NCBI GenBank assembly: GCA_007121785.1
Contig: SKJX01000109.1
Span: forward strand, 1-53,463
Length of the DNA: 53,463 nt
Direction of reading: 5' to 3'
From: Nitriliruptoraceae bacterium
Lineage (GTDB): Bacteria > Actinomycetota > Nitriliruptoria > Nitriliruptorales > Nitriliruptoraceae
Position 1 is the stretch's first letter, and every line of letters starts with the position of its first letter. Positions 43,037 to 51,007 of the stretch are shown piece after piece. A model generated the notes under the pieces. It worked only from the letters and a program-made list of their open reading frames with translations. It searched no databases and was not told where the DNA came from. A program made the translations under genes and the position numbers.

Positions 43037-45393
43037 TGCGGCGCGATCTGACGACCGCCGGCCTGATCGCTCTCGCCCTGCTGGCTGCCATCCCGTCCTA
43101 CGACCGGGTGTTCGCGGACGCGGCGTGGCGGGCGCCCGCCGTGAGCGCGGCGGCCATCGCCCTGCTGCTCGCGACGCTGCTGCGGCCGGTGCGTCGTGGT
43201 GGCGGCCTCTTGGCGGCGGTCGTCTCCCTGGCGGCGGCCGTGTCGGCATTGCCCTGGCTCCTCGGGCTGAGCCCGACCCCGGTCATGCCCCGGCCGGCGG
43301 TGCTCGACCCGCTCGTCGAGCTGTGGTCGACGGGAGTGAACGAGCTCGCGGAGACGCCCGCACCGGCGCCGACCAGCGCGGGACTGGCCCTGCTGGCCAC
43401 CGCCGGTTGGTGGGCCGTCGCCCACGTCGCCCACGAGGTCGCCGTCCGGCTCGACCGCGCCGGCGCCGCGCTGGTGGCCGTCACCGTGCTGTGGGCGGTG
43501 CCGTTGGCCATCGAGGTACCCGCGGGGCGACGTCTCATCGAGCTGGTGCCGTTCCTCGTCGCCGTCGGCCTCGTGCTCCTGGCCAGCGCGGACGACGACG
43601 CGCGCCGCACCGGCGACGTCCCGCGGCTCTCGGCCGTCGGTGTCGCCGTCGGGGCGGTGGCGGTGGTGGTGGCGGTCAGCGCCCCGTGGCTGCTGCCCGG
43701 CCACGGCGAGCCTGCGTGGATGTCGTTCGGCAGCGGTACGGCGCCTCGGGGCTACCAGCCGATCGTGGACGTCTCCAACCGGCTCGGCCAACCCGAGGAG
43801 CGCGACGTCCTGCGGGTGCGGTCGCCGCAGCGGACCTACCTGCGCCTGGCGGGGCTCGACAGCTTCGACGGCTCCACCTGGCGCCTGGGCCCTCCGGACG
43901 GCGGGAGCTACTCCCCCGACCCGGACGCGCTGTACCCGGCCACGGAGCTGCTGCCGCCCGAGCAGCCGGCCAGCTCGTCCCGGTCGTTCGAGGTCGACGT
44001 GGAGGTCCTCGAACTGGAGAACATCTACGTCCCGCTGCCCTACCAACCGGTCGAGGTCCTCGGGCCGCTGCGCGACGAGATGGTGTGGTCGACCGACGGT
44101 GGGTTCCTGGCGACCTGGGACACGGTCGAGGCCAACGGCAGCCCGACGATCGGGGTCAGCGAGGGCACCAGCTACCGGGTCCGGACCGCGCAACCGAACC
44201 CCGGCTTCACCGAACTCGAGCAGGTCGAGTTCGACGAGGCGACGTTGGCCGAGCACACGCAACTGCCCCGCGACTACCCGGAGCTCGGCGAGTTGGCCGA
44301 CGAGATCTACGACGAGGCTGGTGCGGCATCGGTGGTCGAGCAGGCGTTAGCGCTCCAGGACTGGTTCATCGGCCCGGAGGGCGACTTCACCTACGACCTG
44401 GATGTCCCCGCCCTGCGCGGCGACGACGCCCTGACCGACTTCGTGCTGGAGGACCGCACCGGCTACTGCGAGTACTTCGCGACGGCGATGGCGGTGATGC
44501 TGCGCGAGACCGGCATCCCGGCCCGGGTCGCCGTCGGGTTCCTGCCGGGACGCGAGGCGGGCGCGGCGGACGCGGCAGGCGTGCCCGGCGTGGAGGCGCC
44601 GGACGGCGTGGAGGCGCCGGACGGCGACGACGGCCTGACCGAGTACATCGTCTCGACCGGCGACGCCCACGCCTGGGTGGAGGTGCTCTTCCCCGGTTAC
44701 GGCTGGATCACCTTCGAGCCGACACCCCGGTCCGACGACACCCACATGGTCCCGACCAGCGACGACCTCGCGCCCGTGGAGAACGAGGCGGAACGCCGCA
44801 CCGCGGACGCCGCCGACGGACTCGAGGACATCGACCCGATCGACCCCGAGGTCCCGGACGACCAGATGGAGGTCCCGGAAGGCGATCTCGGCGACGGGCA
44901 GACCGACGACGCGACGGGCAGCACGGCCGACGACGGCAACGCCGCCTGGATCTGGATCGCCGTCGCGCTCGTCGCGTTCGCGATCGGTTGGTCCGCCTGG
45001 TGGCGTCGGTCGCGCGGACCGCTCGGCGACGATCCGCGCCAACGGGTCGTGGCTGCTCAACGCGACCTGCTGCAGACCGCCGAGCGGGCGGGAGTCGGGC
45101 GACGGCCGCAGGAGACGACGCTCGAGGTACTCGACCGCTGGCAGCGTGACGGGCGCATCTCCCCCCGTCACGCCGGGGTGGGTCCCAGCGTGCAGGCCGC
45201 AGCCTTCGACGGCTCGATCGACGAGGCGTCTGCCGAGGAGGTCACCGCCGTGCTCCGGGAGGCCGAGGAGGTGCTGCGTCGCTCGGTCCCGCGGAGCCGC
45301 CGGCTGACCGCACCTGCCCGCCAGGTCGCCGCCCGCCTCGGCGGATCGGTGCGCCGCTGGCGGCAGGCCATCACCGACCGGGCATCGCGCTGA
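43036..45393 (+). CDS. TgpA-like transglutaminase-domain membrane protein
   Basis: The 785-aa protein has five to seven N-terminal TM helices (~8-225), an extracytoplasmic domain (~230-400), a transglutaminase core with Cys478 in RTGYCEYFATAMAVML and His545 in GDAHAWVEVLFPGYGWITFEP, an acidic linker (~565-630), a further TM helix (~637-655, AAWIWIAVALVAFAIGW) and a cytosolic DUF4129-like tail with AERAGVGRRPQETTLE. The Cys-His pair suggests an active thiol enzyme, perhaps acting on wall or surface peptides; substrate unknown. A small duplication lies between Cys and His. Confidence 0.92.
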   Translation: MRRDLTTAGLIALALLAAIPSYDRVFADAAWRAPAVSAAAIALLLATLLRPVRRGGGLLAAVVSLAAAVSALPWLLGLSPTPVMPRPAVLDPLVELWSTGVNELAETPAPAPTSAGLALLATAGWWAVAHVAHEVAVRLDRAGAALVAVTVLWAVPLAIEVPAGRRLIELVPFLVAVGLVLLASADDDARRTGDVPRLSAVGVAVGAVAVVVAVSAPWLLPGHGEPAWMSFGSGTAPRGYQPIVDVSNRLGQPEERDVLRVRSPQRTYLRLAGLDSFDGSTWRLGPPDGGSYSPDPDALYPATELLPPEQPASSSRSFEVDVEVLELENIYVPLPYQPVEVLGPLRDEMVWSTDGGFLATWDTVEANGSPTIGVSEGTSYRVRTAQPNPGFTELEQVEFDEATLAEHTQLPRDYPELGELADEIYDEAGAASVVEQALALQDWFIGPEGDFTYDLDVPALRGDDALTDFVLEDRTGYCEYFATAMAVMLRETGIPARVAVGFLPGREAGAADAAGVPGVEAPDGVEAPDGDDGLTEYIVSTGDAHAWVEVLFPGYGWITFEPTPRSDDTHMVPTSDDLAPVENEAERRTADAADGLEDIDPIDPEVPDDQMEVPEGDLGDGQTDDATGSTADDGNAAWIWIAVALVAFAIGWSAWWRRSRGPLGDDPRQRVVAAQRDLLQTAERAGVGRRPQETTLEVLDRWQRDGRISPRHAGVGPSVQAAAFDGSIDEASAEEVTAVLREAEEVLRRSVPRSRRLTAPARQVAARLGGSVRRWRQAITDRASR
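44590..44625 (+). repeat. 18-bp tandem duplication inside the transglutaminase gene
   Basis: GTGGAGGCGCCGGACGGC occurs twice in direct succession (44590-44607 and 44608-44625), adding a second VEAPDG in frame. It lies in an Ala/Gly/Asp-rich insert between the catalytic Cys and His, so it probably lengthens a surface loop without breaking the protein. Confidence 0.9.
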
Positions 45394-45444
45394 TCGGGTC
45401 GGGACCGGGCCCCTGCCTCGTCCACCAGCGGCCGGCACACAGCA

Positions 45445-45482
45445 ACGCCGCCCTCACCCTGGCGATCGGCGGGGGGCGGCGT
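45445..45482. terminator. Bidirectional terminator between transglutaminase gene and DUF3040 gene
   Basis: ACGCCGCCC (45445-45453) and GGGCGGCGT (45474-45482) form a perfect 9-bp GC stem around a 20-nt loop between two convergent genes. No U tract on either side. Confidence 0.55.
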
Positions 45483-45508
45483 GGGTCGGTCGGGTCGGGC
45501 GGTGACCG

Positions 45509-45826
45509 CTAGCGCTCGTCCGGCGGGACGGAGACCTGCTGCTCGTCGTCGTCGCGCGTCAGCGCGCTCGCACCCGTCACGATCGCCAACAGGAGCAGCA
45601 GCATCCCCGCGCCTCCGGAGACCAGGTTCCACGGGGACGCGAAGATCGCCAGCATGGCGAGCAGCAGGACGCCGACGATGGCGCTGAGGATGGCGAGCCG
45701 CAACCGCAGGGTGCGCGACAGCGAGCGAGGACCGCGTCGCGCCTTCGCCGCGAACCGGGGGTCCTCGGCAGCGAGCTGACGCTCGATCTCCGCGAGGACG
45801 TTCTCCTCGTGCTCGGAAAGGGCCAT
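45509..45826 (-). CDS. DUF3040 membrane protein
   Basis: A 105-aa protein beginning MALSEHEENVLAEIERQLAAEDPRFA, the DUF3040 signature, followed by a basic stretch (KARRGPRSLSRTLRLR) and two TM helices (~44-62 and 68-85). Function unknown; found across actinobacteria. ATG at 45826 is chosen because the signature starts there; a GTG 9 nt upstream is possible. A TACGCT -10-like hexamer (45860-45855) lies 28 nt upstream. Confidence 0.9.
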   Translation of the reverse strand: MALSEHEENVLAEIERQLAAEDPRFAAKARRGPRSLSRTLRLRLAILSAIVGVLLLAMLAIFASPWNLVSGGAGMLLLLLAIVTGASALTRDDDEQQVSVPPDER

Positions 45827-45971
45827 GCGCTCCACCGACCTCGGTTGGTCCTTCAGCGTACCGATGGCGTTCAGGGCATGCGAGCCCCGCTCCGCGTGCG
45901 CGCGCCGGTCGCCGACGGGGCGAGCGAGCGGCGCGCCCCGATCGTCCGAGAGCGTGCACCGGCGGTGCGTT

Positions 45972-46001
45972 GCTCCCGGCTCGTCCGGCGCCGCCGGGAG
46001 C
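45972..46001 (-). terminator. Terminator-like hairpin after the crotonase gene
   Basis: GCTCCCGGC (45972-45980) and GCCGGGAGC (45993-46001) form a perfect 9-bp stem with a 12-nt loop, 37-66 nt beyond the stop of the minus-strand crotonase gene. Confidence 0.5.
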
Positions 46002-46037
46002 CGCGACGGACGAACGCTCCCCCGGGGACGCGCTCGG

Positions 46038-46814
46038 TCACCGGCCGAGGAAGCGCGGCTCGCGGCCCTCCACCCGGGCGCGGACGGCCTCGGTGAAGTC
46101 GTGGCCCGCCATGACCTCCAGCTGCGTCGCGGCCTCGTTCGCCAAGGCGCCGTGCCGGTCCCGATCGAGGTTCTCCCGCAGCAGCCGCGGCGTCCGACGG
46201 ATCGCCGCCGGTCCGGCGGCCAGCCGCGCCGCCAGCTCGTGCGCCGCCTCCTGCGGGCCGTCCTCGGGCAGGTCGAACTGGGCCAGGCCCGTCGCCCGGG
46301 CCTCGTCGGCGTCGACCTCGCGTGCGGTGACCACCAGCTCGGTCGCCCGACCGAGCCCGACCAGGCGCGGCAGGCGCCAGGTGCCGCCCAGATCCGGCAC
46401 CAACCCCCAACGCGCTTCCATCACCGACAGGCGGGCACTCGGCGCGACCGCACGTAGATGGCAGGCCAGTGCCAGCTGGATGCCGGCCCCGAAGCACGGG
46501 CCCTCGATGGCGGCGATGACCGGGACATCGAGCTCCTCGTAGACGGTGAACGCGGCCTGCAACCGCGCGACCGACGCGGCGTCGATCCCCGCGTCGACCT
46601 GGGCACCGAACATGCTGACATCCAGCCCGGACGAGAACGTGCCATCCCGTCCAGCCACGACGACCGCGCCCACATCCGGGTCCGCTTCGACCTCACCGGC
46701 ACGTTCCGCGAGCTGCGCGAAGACCTCGAGGTCCATGGCGTTGCGCTTGTCGGGACGTTCGATCGTGACGTGGGCCACCGCGTCGTGGACCTCGTAGCTG
46801 ACGACCTCGCTCAC
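46038..46814 (-). CDS. Enoyl-CoA hydratase/isomerase (crotonase) family protein
   Basis: The 258-aa protein has a crotonase fold with ERPDKRNAMD, the first oxyanion loop GTFSSGLDVSMFG, the second GPCFGAGIQLALACHLR and MEARWGLVPDLGGT. The first catalytic Glu of enoyl-CoA hydratases (Glu144 in the rat enzyme, in GGGCEL) is Gln here (GAGIQL), while the second Glu is kept in VMEARWG. It may therefore be an isomerase or another crotonase activity rather than a standard hydratase. No beta-oxidation genes lie nearby. The GTG start precedes VSYEVHDAVAHVTIERP. Confidence 0.85.
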   Translation of the reverse strand: MSEVVSYEVHDAVAHVTIERPDKRNAMDLEVFAQLAERAGEVEADPDVGAVVVAGRDGTFSSGLDVSMFGAQVDAGIDAASVARLQAAFTVYEELDVPVIAAIEGPCFGAGIQLALACHLRAVAPSARLSVMEARWGLVPDLGGTWRLPRLVGLGRATELVVTAREVDADEARATGLAQFDLPEDGPQEAAHELAARLAAGPAAIRRTPRLLRENLDRDRHGALANEAATQLEVMAGHDFTEAVRARVEGREPRFLGR

Positions 46815-46940
46815 GTCGGGCTCCTGCTGCCGGGACGAGCGGCCGGTCGACCACCCGGTCTGGGGCAGCCTACGGCCGCGCCGGGCCGCGACGGGTGCTG
46901 GCTACGCTCCGTCGACCCGAACCGAGCCGAGGGAACACCG

Positions 46941-47672
46941 GTGCTGAGCCGCGAGTGGGTCACCGTCACCGACCCGGACGACGACCACCGCCGCTACACG
47001 TTCGACGTGTCGTTCCTGCTGTCGTCCTACACCTGCATCTACGGCAACGGCTGTGAGGGCGTCCACCCTGGCGACCAGGATCCCGCGATCGGTTGCTGCG
47101 GGCACGGCGCCTACCTCGATGAGGACGACGACGATCCGGACGAGCTCCACCGGTTGGTCGAGGAGGAGCTCGACCCGAGCGTGATGCAGTTCCACGCCTA
47201 CGTCCGAAGGCTCGGCCCGTTCGCGTCCAACTCGGATGGCGAGGTGCGGACCCGGGTGACGCAGGGCGGCTGCGTGTTCGCCAACCGCAGCGGGTTCGCG
47301 GGTGGCATCGGCTGCGCGCTGCACCACCTCGCCGAGGCACGCGGGGAGCACCACGCCACCTACAAGCCCACGGTGTGCTGGCAGGTGCCGATCCATCGCA
47401 CGATCGACGAGGCCACCGCCAACGACGGCGGCATCCTGGAGACGCACACGATCGCGGCGTACGAGCGCGGCCACTGGGGCGAGGGCGGCGCCGACTTCGG
47501 CTGGTGGTGCCTGGACGACGACACGGCGTTCGTCGGCACCGATCCGCTCTACCGGTCGATGGAGGTCGAGCTGCGGATGATGGTGGGCGACGCCGTCTAC
47601 GAGGAACTCGCCGACCACCTCGACCGGCGGCGGTCACAGCCAGGACGGGTCCCGCTGCTGCCGCTGGTGTGA
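46941..47672 (+). CDS. Cys-rich protein of unknown function
   Basis: A 243-aa protein I cannot assign with confidence. It has a dense Cys cluster: TCIYGNGCEGV, IGCCGHGAYL, GGCVFANR and GGIGCALHHLA, plus VCWQVPIH and WWCLDDD. This resembles YkgJ/DUF3109-type clusters that may bind zinc or an Fe-S cluster. GTG at 46941 is chosen because GAGGGA lies 6 nt upstream and the conserved-looking sequence (REWVTVTDPDDDHRRYTFDVSFL) starts there. A TACGCT -10-like hexamer is at 46903-46908. Divergent from the crotonase gene, convergent with dinB. Confidence 0.7.
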   Translation: MLSREWVTVTDPDDDHRRYTFDVSFLLSSYTCIYGNGCEGVHPGDQDPAIGCCGHGAYLDEDDDDPDELHRLVEEELDPSVMQFHAYVRRLGPFASNSDGEVRTRVTQGGCVFANRSGFAGGIGCALHHLAEARGEHHATYKPTVCWQVPIHRTIDEATANDGGILETHTIAAYERGHWGEGGADFGWWCLDDDTAFVGTDPLYRSMEVELRMMVGDAVYEELADHLDRRRSQPGRVPLLPLV

Positions 47673-47697
47673 CGCGGCGGCCGTCGTGGTCGTCGGG

Positions 47698-48993
47698 TCA
47701 CGACCCGGGGCCGCCGGGGTCGTCCACGTCGACGTGCCGGTCCTCGCGCCGTGGCGCCACGTCGGCCTCGTCGTCGCGGGCGTCGAGCAGCGCCGCGTAG
47801 GAGACGTCGATCCCGGTGAACCGGTCCGCGACCCGGTCGGCGACCCGCTCGACCCGCTCCCACCGGGCGTCGGCCAACCGGTCGCTGGCGACCACCTCGG
47901 CGGTGCTGCTGGGGTCGGCATCGAGGGTGAGCTGCCGGGCCCCGTCACCGTCGCCGAGGTTGGAGACCCCGACCCCGAGCAGCCGCACGCGCGCTCGTTC
48001 GAGCTTCAGCGCCGCCAGCAGGTCGGTGGCGATGACGACGAGGTCATGGGTGCGGTCGGTCGGCATCGGCAGGGTCGCGGAGCGGGTGACGGTCTCGAAC
48101 GACGCGAAGCGGACCTTGAGCGTGATGGTGCGGCCGGCGGTGTCGGCGCGACGCAGCCGACGGCCGACGATCTCCGCGAGCTTGAGCACGATGCGTTCGA
48201 GCTGCGCCGGATCGTCGATGTCCTCGTCGAAGGTGCGCTCGGCGGAGATGGAGCGGGCCGGTTCCTCCGGGGTGACCCGCCGGGGGTCCTCACCCCGCGC
48301 GAGTTGGTGCAGTTGCGTGCCGAGGGCGTCGCCGACGACCCGTTGGAGCGTGCGCAGGTCGGTGTCGGCGAGCTGGCCGATCTGGTGGAACCCGAACGCG
48401 TGGAGCCGCTCGACCGTCTTCGGTCCGGCGCCCCACAGCTTGGTGACGGGCAGCGGCCGCAGCCGATCGGCGACCTCGTCCGACGGCCAGTGCGCCAGAC
48501 CGTCCGGCTTGGCCTCGCCGGAGAGCAGCTTGGCGACCGACTTGGTCGGGCCGACCCCCACCGAACAGGGCAGGCCGACCTCCTCACGTACCCGGTCGCG
48601 GATGTGCTCGCCGATCCGTGGCGGCGCGCCGAAGAGCCGGACCGCCCCGGCGACGTCCAGGAACGCCTCGTCCAACGACAGCGGCTCGACCAGCGGGGTG
48701 ACGTCGGCCAGGATCGCCATGACCTCCTGGGAGATCTCGCGGTAGCGGTCGAACCGGTTGGACACCACGACCAGCTCCGGGCACAGGCGCCGGGCCCGCA
48801 CCATCGGCATGGCGCTGTGCACCCCGAACCGGCGTGCTTCGTACGACGCGGCGGCGACGACCCCGCGGCCGCCGGCCCCACCGACCACGACGGGCTGGCC
48901 CTGCAGGGACGGATCGTCGCGCTGTTCCACCGAGGCGTAGAACGCGTCCATGTCGACGTGCAGGATCGGCTCGGGGTGCTGCGGTGTCGCCAC
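47698..48993 (-). CDS. dinB: DNA polymerase IV (Y family)
   Basis: Error-prone translesion polymerase. The 431-aa protein has the metal-binding HVDMDAFYASVEQ (Asp14, Asp16), SLDEAFLDV (Asp108, Glu109), the palm/fingers block VAAASYEARRFGVHSAMP, the HhH region KLWGAGPKTVERL and a little-finger domain. QLTLD near residue 365 resembles a beta-clamp-binding motif. All catalytic acids are kept, so it is not the inactive ImuB type. GTG at 48993 has GAGGTGG upstream; the longer frame is not family-like. A LexA-type palindrome lies 60 nt upstream. Confidence 0.93.
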   Translation of the reverse strand: MATPQHPEPILHVDMDAFYASVEQRDDPSLQGQPVVVGGAGGRGVVAAASYEARRFGVHSAMPMVRARRLCPELVVVSNRFDRYREISQEVMAILADVTPLVEPLSLDEAFLDVAGAVRLFGAPPRIGEHIRDRVREEVGLPCSVGVGPTKSVAKLLSGEAKPDGLAHWPSDEVADRLRPLPVTKLWGAGPKTVERLHAFGFHQIGQLADTDLRTLQRVVGDALGTQLHQLARGEDPRRVTPEEPARSISAERTFDEDIDDPAQLERIVLKLAEIVGRRLRRADTAGRTITLKVRFASFETVTRSATLPMPTDRTHDLVVIATDLLAALKLERARVRLLGVGVSNLGDGDGARQLTLDADPSSTAEVVASDRLADARWERVERVADRVADRFTGIDVSYAALLDARDDEADVAPRREDRHVDVDDPGGPGS

Positions 48994-49052
48994 GAGCCAC
49001 CTCGTCGATCGCTCGGCTGCCGGGCCGCGACGCGGACGCGTCCGCCCGCGAA

Positions 49053-49068
49053 GCGAACGCGCGTTCGC
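49053..49068. promoter_or_regulatory. LexA-type SOS box upstream of dinB
   Basis: GCGAACGCGCGTTCGC is a perfect 16-bp palindrome with the core CGAAC-N4-GTTCG known for LexA in actinobacteria and Bacillus-type systems (the flanking T/A of the mycobacterial consensus are G/C here). It lies 60 nt before dinB on the minus strand and also about 60 nt before the VOC remnant on the plus strand, so either could be controlled. Confidence 0.65.
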
Positions 49069-49126
49069 CTCGCCGCATGAGCGTACCGAGGGGTGGTGGT
49101 CGACCTCCGCTTGTCCGAAGGAGTGA

Positions 49127-49824
49127 ACGCGGGTTAACGTCCACTCGTCCCCCGCCGTCCCCGACATCGACGCCGCGTCCGCGCGGTGGCGCGACCACCT
49201 CGGCGGTGGCTGGCTGTCACCGGTCATGAGGCCCGATGAGGCCGGGTCGCCTCGCGGCAGCTGCGCTACCGCGGCGGAGCCAAGCTCGAACTGCTCGAGC
49301 CGGTCGGCGACGACGGGTTCGCCGCCCGGTTCCTCCAGCGGTTCGGTGCCCGCATCCATCACGTGACCCTGAAGGTCCCCGCCCTGCTCCCCGCTGTCGA
49401 GCAGCTGTGCGACGAGGGGTTCGACGTCGTCGACGTGTTCGCCGACGCCGACGTGTGGCACGAGGCGTTCCTGCGGCCATCGCAGGTCGGCGGACTCATC
49501 GTGCAGATCGCCTGGGCCGGCCAATCCGACGAGGAGTTCGCCGCGCTGTTCGACACCATCCCCGAGACACCGGCCGCTGACGCCGCGATCCTCCACGGGC
49601 CGAGCCTGACCCATCCCGACCTGTCCAGCGCCACGGCGGTCTGGTCGGCGCTGGGTGCCGAGGTGGTCGAGGCCGACGGCGGCTTGGACGTCTCGTGGGG
49701 CGATGCGCCGCTGACGGTGCGCATCGATCGCGGCGAGCCGGCGTCTGCGGTCGGGTTGCGGTTCGCCGGGTGCGACCCGCTGGACGAGGACCCGAAACTG
49801 GGTCCGGCGACCCTGCCCGGGTGA
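49127..49824 (+). pseudogene. Frameshifted VOC/glyoxalase-superfamily gene
   Basis: Two frames together make one vicinal-oxygen-chelate domain. The first (about 49127-49250) encodes AVPDIDAASARWRDHLGG and ends at MRPDEAG; the second (49240-49824) continues as ASRQLRYRGGAKLELLEPVG, ARIHHVTLKVPA, a VIVQIAW-like strand and a shortened C-terminal repeat. Adding one base in GGGTCGCC (49244-49251), giving GGG TTC GCC, joins them as AGFASRQLRY, the family-like sequence. No good start codon precedes the first part; AAGGAG at 49118-49123 may be its old ribosome binding site. From GTG at 49363 a 153-aa product is still possible. Genuine decay or a sequencing error cannot be told apart here. Confidence 0.7.
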
Positions 49825-49921
49825 CGCGAGCTGGTCGTACGTGCCAACGACGGCATCACCGGGGCGTGCACCGGCGCCGGGAGCAGCCCTTCGCGCACCC
49901 GTCAGCCTCGCAGCGCAGCGG

Positions 49922-50575
49922 TCAGCGCTGCGCGCGTTCCAGGGCCTCGGTCAGCGTGGCCGCGACCGGCACCCCCGCACGCTCGAGCTCCTCGCGCGGG
50001 TGGCTCCCACCGTCGTAGAGGACGCAGTCGGCACCGACGTGCGCCGCCGCGGCGGCATCGTCGAGCGCGTCACCGATGACCACCGTCTGCGCCGGTTCGA
50101 CGTCCAGGCTCTGCGCGATCCGGGCGACGTGGGCCTCGAGGTGCGGCGCCTTGACCCCGCCACCTCCTTCACCGCGGAACCCATCGATGACCGCGAACCG
50201 GGGGGCGATGCCGAGGTGGTCGACCAGGGGAACCAGGTGCTCGTGCGGGTACATCGACAGCAGCGACTGTGAGCCGCCGCTGGCCTCCACGGCGCCGAGC
50301 GCGTCCTCCGCGTCGGCGGTGAGCTTCGCCCGATCCAGCGCCGCCCGGTAACCGGCGTGGAACACCTCGTCGATGCGCTGCCACTCGTCGGCAGCGATCG
50401 GACGGTCGAACACCCGCTGGTAGAACACCTGCACCGGTCGGGTGAACAGCCGCTGGTAGGTCTCGTGGTCGACCCGTGGCACGCCGGCGTCGTCGAGCAC
50501 GGCGTTGAGCCCCTCGAGGACCAGCTGCTGGTCATCGAGGAGGGTCCCGTTCCAGTCCCACACCACGTGTCGCAT
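49922..50575 (-). CDS. HAD-superfamily hydrolase (phosphatase-like)
   Basis: The 217-aa protein starts RHVVWDWNGTLLDD: nucleophile Asp7, with Asn9 where most phosphatases have the second Asp. A helical cap (~15-85) follows, then motif II SLLSMYPHEHL, a Lys in GGGVKAPH, and the acidic motif IV VVIGDALDDAAAA. Most like phosphoglycolate-phosphatase relatives; substrate unknown. ATG at 50575 has no ribosome binding site, but a TACCTT -10-like hexamer lies 8 nt upstream. The end overlaps a GCAGCGC/GCGCTGC hairpin (49910-49931). Confidence 0.82.
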   Translation of the reverse strand: MRHVVWDWNGTLLDDQQLVLEGLNAVLDDAGVPRVDHETYQRLFTRPVQVFYQRVFDRPIAADEWQRIDEVFHAGYRAALDRAKLTADAEDALGAVEASGGSQSLLSMYPHEHLVPLVDHLGIAPRFAVIDGFRGEGGGGVKAPHLEAHVARIAQSLDVEPAQTVVIGDALDDAAAAAHVGADCVLYDGGSHPREELERAGVPVAATLTEALERAQR

Positions 50576-50583
50576 GGGGCGGC

Positions 50584-50589
50584 AAGGTA
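50584..50589 (-). promoter_or_regulatory. -10 hexamer TACCTT for a possibly leaderless HAD transcript
   Basis: TACCTT on the minus strand ends 8 nt before the ATG at 50575, with no Shine-Dalgarno sequence between them. The same hexamer and spacing occurs before the TraR-like gene at 17045-17050. Confidence 0.4.
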
Positions 50590-50661
50590 GCGGGCGAGGT
50601 GGCGAGGTCCTGGGTGACCCAACGGGGTTCGGCACCGGCGATCCGGGAGGTGGGTGCCATC

Positions 50662-50985
50662 GTGGCCGTGGAGGAACGTCGTCGCATCGTCTTGCACCGT
50701 GCATCTGCGGCCAGCTGGGGCGAGGAGGTCGCGGACACCTTGGTCGACCTGGTGGCACCGTCGGGGCACGAGCTCGCGACACGTCAGGGCATCGACGGCG
50801 GTCTGGCAGCCCTCGACGCCATGGAACAACGTCTGCAGGCTCAGCTCCGCGGGCTGCGACACGAACGGTTGGCCGCCTTCCACCAGGGCATCGGCGACGC
50901 GGTCACCAAGCAGACGCGCACGCTGGTGATCTCGCAACTGGCTGCCATCGTGGTCATCGCGGGCCTGGCGTTGGGCTTGCGTTGA
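50662..50985 (+). CDS. Small protein with coiled coil and C-terminal membrane anchor
   Basis: A 107-aa protein: a polar N-terminus with SWGEEVADTLVDLVAP, a coiled-coil-like stretch (~45-80, LAALDAMEQRLQAQLRGLRHERLAAF) and a hydrophobic C-terminal helix (~88-106, LVISQLAAIVVIAGLALGL). This plan resembles the many DUF1640-like tail-anchored proteins of unknown role. GTG at 50662 (or 50668) follows GGGAGG; the frame is open to 50599. Convergent with the polymerase gene 22 nt away. Confidence 0.6.
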   Translation: MAVEERRRIVLHRASAASWGEEVADTLVDLVAPSGHELATRQGIDGGLAALDAMEQRLQAQLRGLRHERLAAFHQGIGDAVTKQTRTLVISQLAAIVVIAGLALGLR

Positions 50986-51007
50986 GCTGACCGTCCCCGC
51001 GGCGTCG

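Noticed and set aside
49363-49824. Independent small gene from GTG 49363
   Set aside because: The family sequence continues upstream in the same frame (ASRQLRYRGGAKLELLEP) without a start codon, so this is better seen as the 3' part of a frameshifted gene.
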